Of a DNA stretch of 64,000 nucleotides, positions 43,897 to 51,442 are shown one piece after another. The DNA is from Ruminococcus sp. (GTDB lineage: Bacteria; Bacillota_A; Clostridia; Oscillospirales; Ruminococcaceae). Position numbers and translations under genes: made by a program. The notes below the pieces were generated by a model, which saw nothing but the letters and a program-made list of their open reading frames with translations, searched no databases and was not told the origin of the DNA. Within the stretch, counting starts at the first letter, position 1, and each line of letters begins with the position of its first letter. The stretch spans positions 4,731-68,730 of the forward strand of contig JAFVAN010000001.1 of NCBI GenBank assembly GCA_017480485.1, written 5' to 3'.

Positions 43897-44873
43897 TGCT
43901 CCTCACCGCTTTCGGCCTTATCCTCGGGGGCCTCGGCGGCCTGTGGGTCAAGGGAGTTTATCAGCTGCTGCTCGGCTGTCTTGTCGTCGGGAAGAACGAT
44001 GAAGCGCACGGCCTGCTTGTGGTTGATTATCTCGACCTCGTGATGAGAGCCCCCCGCCTCGCCATCGGTGGTCCAAGGGATGTCCGCCACAGAGGTGATC
44101 TTCAGGTGGGAGGTCTTGAAGGTGACAAAGTTCTTGTCGGTCATCTTGCCCACCACTGCCTCGCTCAGGGCGCTTTGCAGGGCAAGGGCGTTTGTGGGGG
44201 TGCGTACCAGCATTACCTCGAAGAGGCCGTCGTCAAAGTAAACGCCGTTGCGTATCAGGGCCTTCATGCCGCCGATGGAGGTAGAATTCGACACCAGCCC
44301 CAGAATGAAGCTGCCCTCGATGGTCTCGCCGTCGTGCTCTATCTTCATGTTGTAGCCCGTGTATTTCGGCAGCCGCTTGATGCCCTCAATAACGTAGGCC
44401 ACATGGCCCAGCAGGTTCTTGATGTTCTGGCTGGTCTCGTAGGAAACGTCCGTAAAGGCGCCGAAGCCCGCCACATAGACGTAATACTGGCCGTTGAGCT
44501 CGCCAACGTCGTAGTCAAAGGTAACGCCGTCAACGATGGCGCGGGCCGCGTCGGTCATGCTCTTCGGAATGCTCATGCTGGCGGCGAAGTCGTTTGTGGA
44601 GCCCGCAGGGATGTAGCCCAGAGGTATCTTCACATCCAGCTGCATCAGAGCCTTGACAGCCTCGCTGAGAGTTCCGTCCCCTCCCGAGCAGGCAATGACG
44701 TCGTAGTCCCTGCCGTCCTTTAGTATTTTTTCATAGCCGTCCATCGGCGCCTGTGTGGGGTAGGCCGTTACATCATACCCTCCCGCAGTGAGGATGTCCA
44801 GTATAGCGCAGAGGTTGTTCCTGATAAGGCCCTTCCCCGCATGGGGGTTAAATACAAACAGCAGTTTTTTCAT
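43893..44873 (-). CDS. Diacylglycerol kinase-family lipid kinase (YegS/BmrU type)
   Basis: The 326-residue protein starts KKLLFVFNPHAGKGLIRNN and has the nucleotide-binding VIACSGGDGTLSEAVKALM and GYIPAGSTNDFAASM motifs of the DAGK catalytic domain, with the C-terminal GDGEAGG-like segment here as TDGEAGGSHHEVEI. The family phosphorylates diacylglycerol or related lipids at the membrane. It is the first gene of a three-gene operon with 4-nt overlaps. Confidence 0.95.
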   Translation of the reverse strand: MKKLLFVFNPHAGKGLIRNNLCAILDILTAGGYDVTAYPTQAPMDGYEKILKDGRDYDVIACSGGDGTLSEAVKALMQLDVKIPLGYIPAGSTNDFAASMSIPKSMTDAARAIVDGVTFDYDVGELNGQYYVYVAGFGAFTDVSYETSQNIKNLLGHVAYVIEGIKRLPKYTGYNMKIEHDGETIEGSFILGLVSNSTSIGGMKALIRNGVYFDDGLFEVMLVRTPTNALALQSALSEAVVGKMTDKNFVTFKTSHLKITSVADIPWTTDGEAGGSHHEVEIINHKQAVRFIVLPDDKTAEQQLINSLDPQAAEAPEDKAESGEEQ

Positions 44874-45481
44874 GTTCTTTCTATCTCCTTTTTTTATTCC
44901 CCCACCAAGGCTTCAACTCTGCGCACACGATAGGTCTCAGCGCCTCCCCGGAGGGGAGGTGGGTGCCTTCGCAAATGAGGCAGCGGCGCAGCCGTCAGTG
45001 AGGCTTTGTTCGATAGCTCCCCCTCCCTTGTGCAGGGCAGAGGAAGCTGAAATTGATAATTTATATTTCTGCGTAAAATACAGCGCTCCATCCGTGGCAA
45101 GCAATATTCGGCGGTAAAAGCCACTAGAAGCAAGAATTTAGAGGCAAGAGGCAAGAAGCGCACCGCCGAGGGGTAAGCAAATCTCGGCGGCAAATGCTCA
45201 CACCCCCCAACGGGGTGGGATGCATTTCCGCATCCCTCGAGCCTCGCGGCAGCGAAGGCCCGCGCTGTGAATATTATTATTTCTTTTGTTGCACGGCTGT
45301 GTGCAACAAATCAGGGTTTGTGACTTAATTAAATGTAAAAACATATGTTTGCACAAACCTTGAAGGAAAACTTTGTGGAAAAGGGAGAATTTTTTATGGC
45401 CCCCGGAGGCCGCTTTTTTATGCCCCTTCGATGCAGGAACGGGCCGCATAATGCAAGAATATTAAGCCTTCCCTGCCCCGC
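44874..45481. other. Gene-free spacer with repeats
   Basis: The spacer between the lipid kinase and the small exporter gene contains a GGAGGTGGGTGCC block, a family 2 repeat copy (45.12-45.25 kb) and AT-rich DNA. No convincing ORF. Confidence 0.6.
45119..45245 (+). repeat. CGGCGGCAAATG repeat (family 2), copy B, with tandem arm
   Basis: GAGGCAAGA-type arm, AGAAGCGCAC, CCGAGGGGTAAGCA, CGGCGGCAAATG, a CCCC/GGGG hairpin and TGCATTTCCGCATC, matching the inverted copy at 42.75-42.89 kb. Confidence 0.75.
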
Positions 45482-45949
45482 TCAGTTGATGAAGATGCTG
45501 AACCCGAGGAGGGTGATGGTGGTGATGATGCACGCCGCCAGCATCACGCCGCCCATGATGGCAAGGATGCTCTTCTTGAAGTCCAGATCAAGCATACTGG
45601 CGGCCAGAGTTCCCGTCCAGGCGCCTGTCACGGGCAGTGGGATGCCAACAAAAAGCAGCAGCGCCCAGTACATCCCGCGGCCAGCCGAGGCCTTCAGCTT
45701 CTCGCCGCCCTTGTGGCCCTTTTTAAGGCACCAGCTAAAGAACCCGCCGATGACGGGCTTGTCGGCGCCCCACTCCAGCACCTTGCGCGCAAAGAAGAAA
45801 ATGAATGGCACAGGCACCATGTTCCCCACCATGCAGATGAGGACGGCGATGGGCCACTTGATCTCCAGCCCAACCCCCACGGGTATGCCCCCGCGGAGCT
45901 CAAAGATGGGCACCATGGACAACAGAAATGTGATGATGTACTTTTTCAT
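45482..45949 (-). CDS. Small multidrug-export-family membrane protein (COG2426 type)
   Basis: The 155-residue protein with about four helices starts KKYIITFLLSMVPIFELRGG, IPVGVGLEIKWPIAV, and has LLLFVGIPLPVTGAWTGTL, the conserved features of the putative small multidrug export family. The name rests on an old prediction; transport has not been widely shown. AAGGAG precedes the ATG. Confidence 0.87.
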   Translation of the reverse strand: MKKYIITFLLSMVPIFELRGGIPVGVGLEIKWPIAVLICMVGNMVPVPFIFFFARKVLEWGADKPVIGGFFSWCLKKGHKGGEKLKASAGRGMYWALLLFVGIPLPVTGAWTGTLAASMLDLDFKKSILAIMGGVMLAACIITTITLLGFSIFIN

Positions 45950-46062
45950 ATTTTTATATCTCCTTAATTGCTCTGGTTTGATCTATTGGTCTTTCTCCGG
46001 GCCTTGCGGTCTCCGGACGGAATGCACTTCGCGAGTAGGTTTAGGGCTTCTGCGCCGAGCTT

Positions 46063-46893
46063 TTACCCCGCCTGCTGCTTGATCAGGGCCTTCAGCGCGG
46101 TTATCTCGTGGCGCTGGCGGTAGGTGGGGTCCTGCTTCGAGGCCGCAAGGGCGTAGTCGATGGCCGTGTCCACCCTGCCCTCGGCAAGGCTTGTGAGGGA
46201 AAGATATATGCTGCAATCGCAGCGCTCGCTGTCGCAGGAGCAGCTGCGCAGGGCCTGCAGAAGGCTGTCCTCGGCCCTTACATACTCCCCCTTGGAGTAC
46301 CACAGCACCCCGATGGTGTGCAGCACCGCCATGGGCTTGGGCCGCAGCCTTGCACGGTCAAAATAGCGTTTAGAGGCCTCGTAGACCCGCCAAGCCGCCT
46401 CGGCGTCGCCTATCATAAGATTATTATACACATAGGCGTTGTAATATTCCTCCAGCCCCTCGGGCGAGAGCAGGTCGGTGTCGATCTGAGAGAGGATGGA
46501 AAAGGATCTCTTCACCAGCCCCCCGCTGCTGAGTATGCCCGCAAGCTCCAAGTGCCTTGCGGCCCTTACCTGCGGCTCAAAGGGTGCCTCGGCCCAGAGC
46601 TTCATGCGCTCCGCCAGCTCAAGGTCAACGCCATGCCTTGCGGCCCTTTTCAGGAAGGAGCTGTAGACCACGCGGCGATAGGTAAAGATGACCAGCTTGA
46701 TGAAATTTATCACCACCAGCGTCCAGACCAGACACACCAGCCCCGCGATGAAGTAATACTTTATGCCGTTAGACTTGCTCCCGAAGTGCCAGTAAAGCAC
46801 CCCAAAGCAGAAGCTCAGCCAGAAGCTGAAAATAAAGGTACAGGCAGGTCTGTGCACGACCGCCTTAAAGAAGCTGTAAAGCTTATCGAACAC
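46063..46893 (-). CDS. Membrane protein with TPR-like cytoplasmic domain, unknown function
   Basis: The 276-residue protein has two N-terminal helices (about 18-37 and 48-70) and a helical domain of TPR-like repeats (YNAYVYNNLMIGDAEAAWRV, VLHTIGVLWYSKGEYVRAED, LSLTSLAEGRVDTAIDYA). A Cys cluster (RSCSCDSERCDCS) in the last third is unusual and might bind metal. No enzyme motif; probably a scaffold. Confidence 0.8.
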   Translation of the reverse strand: MFDKLYSFFKAVVHRPACTFIFSFWLSFCFGVLYWHFGSKSNGIKYYFIAGLVCLVWTLVVINFIKLVIFTYRRVVYSSFLKRAARHGVDLELAERMKLWAEAPFEPQVRAARHLELAGILSSGGLVKRSFSILSQIDTDLLSPEGLEEYYNAYVYNNLMIGDAEAAWRVYEASKRYFDRARLRPKPMAVLHTIGVLWYSKGEYVRAEDSLLQALRSCSCDSERCDCSIYLSLTSLAEGRVDTAIDYALAASKQDPTYRQRHEITALKALIKQQAG

Positions 46894-46933
46894 TCTCCGC
46901 CCCTCCTGTCATGTGAATTGCAAATACACTTTA

Positions 46934-46962
46934 ATAATAACATATCTGGCTGAAAATTGCAA
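46934..46962 (-). promoter_or_regulatory. Promoter of the TPR membrane protein gene
   Basis: On the minus strand TTGCAA (46962-46957), 17-nt spacer, TATTAT (46939-46934). Confidence 0.65.
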
Positions 46963-46971
46963 TAGTTTTTT

Positions 46972-47265
46972 TAATGCACAATGCACAATGCATGTTTTAA
47001 TGCACAATGCACAATGCATGTTTTAATGCACAATGCACAATGCACAATGCACAATTAAGGTATCGCCTATCGGCGATATTATGCCCATTCGGGCAGGTAG
47101 CTTGTGCGGTGCAGCGGCTTTTGTACCTTGAAAGACATTGCGGGTTTGTGTGATCGATGCAACAAAATGAAATAGTCCGCAAAATATAGGGCGGCCGAAT
47201 GGCCATCCGTCCGCCGAGCGGACACCATCATTGTGCATTGTGCATTGTGCATTGTGCATTGACCA
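46972..47265. repeat. Tandem-arm dispersed repeat (family 1), copy C
   Basis: Left arm of many ATGCACA units (to about 47054), hairpin core GTATCGCCTATCGGCGATA, CCATTCGGGC, then GGCCGAATGGCC and GTCCGCCGAGCGGACACC, and an inverted TGTGCAT right arm (47232-47261). It is the longest copy, between divergent genes. Confidence 0.8.
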
Positions 47266-47346
47266 AACATTTTACCCCATGTTCAATTTCTGTTCACAGA
47301 CATCCTCCCCGAAGGATGATATAATAAGGAAAAGAAACCACCAAGG

Positions 47347-47385
47347 AAAAAGGTATCTGCCCCCGCAGGGGGAGAATACCTTTTT
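47347..47385 (+). terminator. Terminator-like hairpin in the leader of the 47.5 kb gene
   Basis: AAAAAGGTAT pairs with ATACCTTTTT around a CCCCC/GGGGG inner stem. It lies between a candidate -10 (TATAAT, 47319-47324) and the gene, so it could end a short leader RNA or attenuate. Confidence 0.6.
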
Positions 47386-47488
47386 CCGTAACCTCCCGCG
47401 CCGCCGCAGGCGGTCAGGGCATCTCCAATAAAAGCTGCAATTCCTTCAAGGTCAGCGGCCCGCTAAAGAAAACCAAGGAGTGATGACG

Positions 47489-47971
47489 ATGAACATGAAA
47501 AAGATCGGTATGCAGGTGAGCATCCTTATGAGCCTTACCCTCAGCTTCTGCCTGTCGCTGTCGGGGAATTTGCTTTCGGGCAAGTTCACTGTCCCCGGCT
47601 TCCTCATTAGCTTTGCCGCCAGCACTGTCATAAGCCTTGTGATCGGCCTGCTGGTGCCAATGAAAAGGGTGGGAGACGCCGCAGTCTCCAAGGCGGGGCT
47701 AAAGGAGCACAGCCTTCCCGCCCGCTGCCTCGAGAGCCTTATCTCGGACCTTATCTATACCCCCTTCATCACCCTTGTGATGGTCTTTCTGGCCTATAAA
47801 AACGCCACCCGCCACGGCGCCGACCTCTCCTTCCTGCCAATGTTCGGCAAGTCCCTGCTTTCAAGCATGGTCATCGGCTTCGTGCTCATCTTCATCTTCC
47901 AGCCCCTGTACGTTAAGCTGGTGCTAAAGCGCAACGGCGTCGGCGGCCCGGAAAGAATGAATAAAGAATAA
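47489..47971 (+). CDS. DUF2798-like four-helix membrane protein
   Basis: ATG at 47489 with AAGGAG 8 nt upstream gives about 160 residues (GTG 47480 and ATG 47483 are alternatives). There are four hydrophobic helices (VSILMSLTLSFCLSLSG, FLISFAASTVISLVIGLL, YTPFITLVMVFLAY, SLLSSMVIGFVLIFIFQPL) in the pattern of DUF2798 proteins, of unknown function. The last codons (Met-Asn-Lys-Glu-stop) are written by an AATGAAT tandem repeat arm. A terminator-like hairpin lies in its leader. Confidence 0.78.
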   Translation: MNMKKIGMQVSILMSLTLSFCLSLSGNLLSGKFTVPGFLISFAASTVISLVIGLLVPMKRVGDAAVSKAGLKEHSLPARCLESLISDLIYTPFITLVMVFLAYKNATRHGADLSFLPMFGKSLLSSMVIGFVLIFIFQPLYVKLVLKRNGVGGPERMNKE

Positions 47972-48090
47972 TGAATAATGAATAATTATGGTGTCGCCTT
48001 TGGCGACAGTTATGGCCATTCGGCCCGGTAGATAGCGATCGATCCTTCTGCCTCGGCCGAATGGCCATTTTTGTCCGCGGACGTTCATTA
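47960..48090. repeat. Tandem-arm dispersed repeat (family 1), copy D
   Basis: AATGAAT-type left arm, ATGGTGTCGCCTTTGGCGAC, GGCCATTCGGCC, GGCCGAATGGCC and GTCCGCGGAC. The core matches copy C, but the arms have a different unit. Confidence 0.75.
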
Positions 48091-48132
48091 ACCGCCGCCC
48101 ATTCCGCATATGTTTGTATAAGAGGTGATGGA

Positions 48133-49785
48133 ATGAAAAAACAGGGCTTTGTCGGCGGGGCCGTCATTCTGATGGGGATGGTGGTGATAACAAAGGCCAT
48201 CGGCATGATCTACAAGATACCCCTCACGAACCTGCTGGGCGGCGAGGGGATGGCCTATTATTCGGGGGCCTTCGCGGTGTTCACACCTGTCTATGCCGTG
48301 GCAGTCTCGGGGATAGCCCCCTCGGTGGCGCGGCTCACTGCGGACTGCGTGCTGGCGGGAAGGTATTCCGATGCCCTGCGCCTGCGGCGGGTGTCGGGAT
48401 GGCTGTTCTTCGGGGCCTCTGCCGCTGCTGCGGGAGGGCTGGCGCTGCTGAGTGTGCCGCTATCGGGAATGTTCTTCGGCTCCCGCAGCGCTGCCGCGGC
48501 GGTGGTGCTCACGGCCCCCGTGCTGGTGCTCTCTGCCGCCGTCTCTGTTGAGCGGGGCTTCTGCGAGGGCTCGGGAGATATGCTGCCCACCGCCGCCTCG
48601 GAGGTCTTGGAGACCATCGTCCGCGCCGCTGCGGGCCTTGCCTTGGCCTATGGCGCAGGCGCCGCCCTGCTGGCAGAATTCAGGACCCGAGGCACCGTCC
48701 TTGGCCAGCCCTGCCTGAGCGCCGATGAGGCCGCCCGCCTTGCCCTGCCCTTCTCGGCGGCGGGGGCTGTGGCGGGGAATACACTGGCCTCCTGCGCCTC
48801 CTTTATTTATATGGAGGTCGCAGCCCGAAGACGAACACGGGGCCTCGCAGCCCTCAGGACAGACCGCGACCGCCCCACAAAGCGCCGCCGCACCGTGGCC
48901 CGAGAGGTCATGAGCTACGCCGTTCCCGTCTCCCTTGCCGCCGCCATCAGCACCCTCGCGGGCCTCATCGACCTTGTGACCGTCAGGCGGGGCATCTCCC
49001 TTGCGGCGGGGCACGGGTTCTCCGTGGAGGGCATCAGCCCCAAGCGCCTCCCCGATCTGGTCTACGGCTCCTACACAGGGGCCGTGCTGATGCTGGCGGG
49101 GCTGGTGCCGACCCTCACCGCCATGCTGGGCAAAAGCTCTCTGCCAATGGTCACCGAGGCCGTGAAAAAGCGGGACAGCGCCCTGCTGCGCCGCCGCCTC
49201 GGGGACGTGCTGCTGGCCGGGAACATCATAGCCTGCCCCTGCGCTGCCCTGCTCTGCGCCCTGCCTCGGGAGACGCTCCTGTTCCTCTTCCCCGGGCGGC
49301 AAACGGAGGTATCCCTTTGCGCCCTGCCCTTGGCGGTCTGCGGGGCGGGAGTGCTGTTTTCGGCAGCGGCTGCGCCCTGCCTCTCGGTGTTGCAGACTTT
49401 GGGACACCGCCGAACGCCCATAGCCGCCGCAGCCTGCGGGGCAGCCGCCAAGCTGGCCCTGAACCTGCTGCTCATCCCCATGCCGAGGCTGAATATCACG
49501 GGGGCAGCCATCTCCACAGCGGCCTCTCAGGCCGTGATGTGCGGCATTGCCTTCGGGGCCGTGATGCGGTCCTCGGGGGGGCTGCCTGACCTTGGCCGGG
49601 CGCTTGTGAAGCCCCTTTTTGCAGGCACCCTCTGCGGCGCAGCAGCCCGCACCGCCGCAGACATGGCAGCAGCCCTGCCCCCAAGGGTGGGCTTTGTGAC
49701 AGCCGCCGCCGCAGGAGGGGCAGTTTATCTGGCGGCGCTTGCGCTGATGGAGGGGAAAGCCGCCAAGACGCTGCCTCTTGCATAA
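48133..49785 (+). CDS. Oligosaccharide flippase of the MOP superfamily (SpoVB/MurJ-like)
   Basis: ATG at 48133 (GAGGTGATGG upstream) gives 550 residues and about 13-14 helices. The start KKQGFVGGAVILMGMVVITK, AIGMIYKIPLTNLLGGEGMA matches SpoVB/polysaccharide flippases, which move lipid-linked sugars or lipid II across the membrane. In Clostridia such proteins are linked to spore cortex or wall synthesis. It is preceded by repeat copy D and stands alone, so the role is not settled by context. Confidence 0.92.
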   Translation: MKKQGFVGGAVILMGMVVITKAIGMIYKIPLTNLLGGEGMAYYSGAFAVFTPVYAVAVSGIAPSVARLTADCVLAGRYSDALRLRRVSGWLFFGASAAAAGGLALLSVPLSGMFFGSRSAAAAVVLTAPVLVLSAAVSVERGFCEGSGDMLPTAASEVLETIVRAAAGLALAYGAGAALLAEFRTRGTVLGQPCLSADEAARLALPFSAAGAVAGNTLASCASFIYMEVAARRRTRGLAALRTDRDRPTKRRRTVAREVMSYAVPVSLAAAISTLAGLIDLVTVRRGISLAAGHGFSVEGISPKRLPDLVYGSYTGAVLMLAGLVPTLTAMLGKSSLPMVTEAVKKRDSALLRRRLGDVLLAGNIIACPCAALLCALPRETLLFLFPGRQTEVSLCALPLAVCGAGVLFSAAAAPCLSVLQTLGHRRTPIAAAACGAAAKLALNLLLIPMPRLNITGAAISTAASQAVMCGIAFGAVMRSSGGLPDLGRALVKPLFAGTLCGAAARTAADMAAALPPRVGFVTAAAAGGAVYLAALALMEGKAAKTLPLA

Positions 49786-49830
49786 TGCAGGAACAGCGAA
49801 GCGCTTTCTGTCCGAAGGACACAAAGGCTC
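49786..49830 (-). repeat. Family 3 repeat fragment
   Basis: Reverse complement carries CGCTTCGCTGTTCCTGC and the GTCCTTCGGACA block also found beside the copy at 58.23 kb. Confidence 0.55.
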
Positions 49831-49844
49831 GTGCCCCTCCGCTA

Positions 49845-49979
49845 AACCCCTCCGCCCTATCGGGCACCTCCCCTTTCAGGGGAGGCAAGATGCTTGTTCG
49901 ACACCTGCTGAGAGGCACCAGCCACATTTTGCCTCCCCTGAAAGGGGAGGTGGCTTGCCGAAGGCAAGACGGAGGGGTT
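49845..49979. repeat. Large inverted element with CACCTCCCC...GGGGAGG arms
   Basis: A perfect 24-nt inverted pair lies at 49865-49888 and 49929-49952, each arm itself a hairpin (CCTCCCCTTTCAGGGGAGG). An outer pair AACCCCTCCG (49845-49854) and CGGAGGGGTT (49970-49979) completes it. A half copy is at 58.27-58.33 kb. Confidence 0.8.
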
Positions 49980-50030
49980 CCACGGAGGCGGACCAACCGA
50001 CAGCTTCTCACCTCCCACACCAAAAAAACA

Positions 50031-50059
50031 TTGACAAACCACGCCAAATGCGCTATAAT
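50031..50059 (+). promoter_or_regulatory. Promoter of the mutarotase/dtd operon
   Basis: TTGACA (50031-50036), 17-nt spacer, TATAAT (50054-50059). Confidence 0.9.
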
Positions 50060-50098
50060 CAATAATGAGTTATAATGTATTGACGAAAGGATGAGTTT

Positions 50099-50959
50099 AT
50101 GCTTATCACACTGAAAAACGACCTGCTGACCGTCAGCGCCGACAGCGCAGGAGCCGAGCTCCACTCCCTCCGCTTCGACGGCACCGAGTACCTCTGGCAG
50201 TGCGGGAGCGCCTGGAAGCGCTATGCGCCCGTGCTCTTCCCCTTTATCTGCTCCCCTAAGGACGGCCTCTACAGGGCAGAGGGCAGGGAGTATAAAATGC
50301 CCTCTAACCACGGCTTTGCAAGGGATATGACCTTCAAGGCGGGAGAGATCACCGAGAGCTCCATGAGCTTTGTCCTCAGCTCCGACGAGAGCACAAGGGC
50401 CGTATACCCCTATGACTTCGAGTTCACCGTGGCCTATGAGCTCAGCGGCAGCTCCGTCAGGGTCATAAACAAGACCCGCAACACGGGAGATAAGACCATG
50501 TATTTCTACGTCGGCGGCCACCCCGCCTTCAACTGCCCCCTTGGCACCGACAGCGGCACGTGCTTCGGGGACTGGTATGTGAAGTACGAGCGCCCCGAGA
50601 CCATCGTGCAGGACTTTAATGGCGTGCGCACCATCATCGACGGCACCGACACACTGCCACTGAGCCGCGCCCTCTTCGATAACGACGTCATCATGAAGGA
50701 CGCCCCCGAGTCCAAGAGCATCGAGCTCAGATCGGATAAGTGCAGCAGGTTCGTGCGGGTCGATTTCCCCGAGAGCCGCTGCATCGCAGTGTGGTCCCCC
50801 GCAGGGAACGACGAGGCCGCCTTTGTCTGCCTCGAGCCTTGGACAAGCGTTCCCGTCTATGCCGACGATGAGTTCCCGGACCTCGAGAAAAAGCCCCACG
50901 CCATCGCCCTTGACCCAGGCTGCGAGCACGTCTACAGCTATACGATAACGGTGGGATAA
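50099..50959 (+). CDS. Aldose 1-epimerase family protein (LacX-like)
   Basis: The 286-residue protein has the galactose mutarotase beta-sandwich pattern: AGAELHSLRFDGTEYLWQ, VLFPFICSPKDG, MPSNHGFARDM (His) and YFYVGGHPAFNCPLG. Family members interconvert alpha and beta anomers of aldoses. It is the first gene of an operon with dtd (1-nt gap), which has no known functional link. Confidence 0.93.
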   Translation: MLITLKNDLLTVSADSAGAELHSLRFDGTEYLWQCGSAWKRYAPVLFPFICSPKDGLYRAEGREYKMPSNHGFARDMTFKAGEITESSMSFVLSSDESTRAVYPYDFEFTVAYELSGSSVRVINKTRNTGDKTMYFYVGGHPAFNCPLGTDSGTCFGDWYVKYERPETIVQDFNGVRTIIDGTDTLPLSRALFDNDVIMKDAPESKSIELRSDKCSRFVRVDFPESRCIAVWSPAGNDEAAFVCLEPWTSVPVYADDEFPDLEKKPHAIALDPGCEHVYSYTITVG

Positions 50960-50960
50960 A

Positions 50961-51422
50961 ATGAAGGCAGTGATCCAAAGAGTAACCCGAGCCTCCTGCG
51001 AGGTGGAGGGTAAGATAACAGGCAGCATCGGGCAGGGGCTCATGATCCTCCTGGGGGCCGCAGAGGGCGACACCGAGCGGGAGTGCGAGAGGCTCGCGGA
51101 CAAGATCGCAAAGCTGCGCATCTTCGCCGACAGCGAGGGCAAGACAAACCTCTCGGTCTGCGACATAGACGGCGGGCTGCTGTGCATCTCACAGTTCACC
51201 CTGCTTGCCGACTGCCACAAGGGCAACCGCCCAAGCTTCATCAAGGCCGGACCCCCTGACCGGGCAAAGGAGCTCTGCGAGCGCTTTATGCAGCTGCTCT
51301 CGGAAAAGGCCGCAAGACCCGTGGAGCAGGGGATCTTCGGCGCGGATATGAAAATATCGCTGGTCAACGACGGCCCCTTCACCATCGTGCTGGACTGCGT
51401 GGACGGCGAGATATTGAGATAA
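50961..51422 (+). CDS. dtd: D-aminoacyl-tRNA deacylase
   Basis: The 153-residue protein removes D-amino acids (and glycine from tRNA-Ala) from mischarged tRNA. It begins MKAVIQRVTRASCEVEGKI and keeps the catalytic-pocket motifs SQFTLLADCHKGNRPSF and the Gly-cis-Pro segment VNDGPFTI. Full length. Next gene starts 20 nt later, so the lipoprotein may be co-transcribed. Confidence 0.97.
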   Translation: MKAVIQRVTRASCEVEGKITGSIGQGLMILLGAAEGDTERECERLADKIAKLRIFADSEGKTNLSVCDIDGGLLCISQFTLLADCHKGNRPSFIKAGPPDRAKELCERFMQLLSEKAARPVEQGIFGADMKISLVNDGPFTIVLDCVDGEILR

Positions 51423-51442
51423 AAAAGAACGGAGACTAAGCA

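Noticed and set aside
45198..45449. 83-residue minus-strand ORF and similar ORFs in repeat spacers
   Set aside because: They are composed of repeat DNA and AT-rich spacer, without ribosome sites or family resemblance.
46972..47265. CRISPR-like array
   Set aside because: The units are 7-10 nt tandem repeats without unique spacers, arranged as inverted arms.
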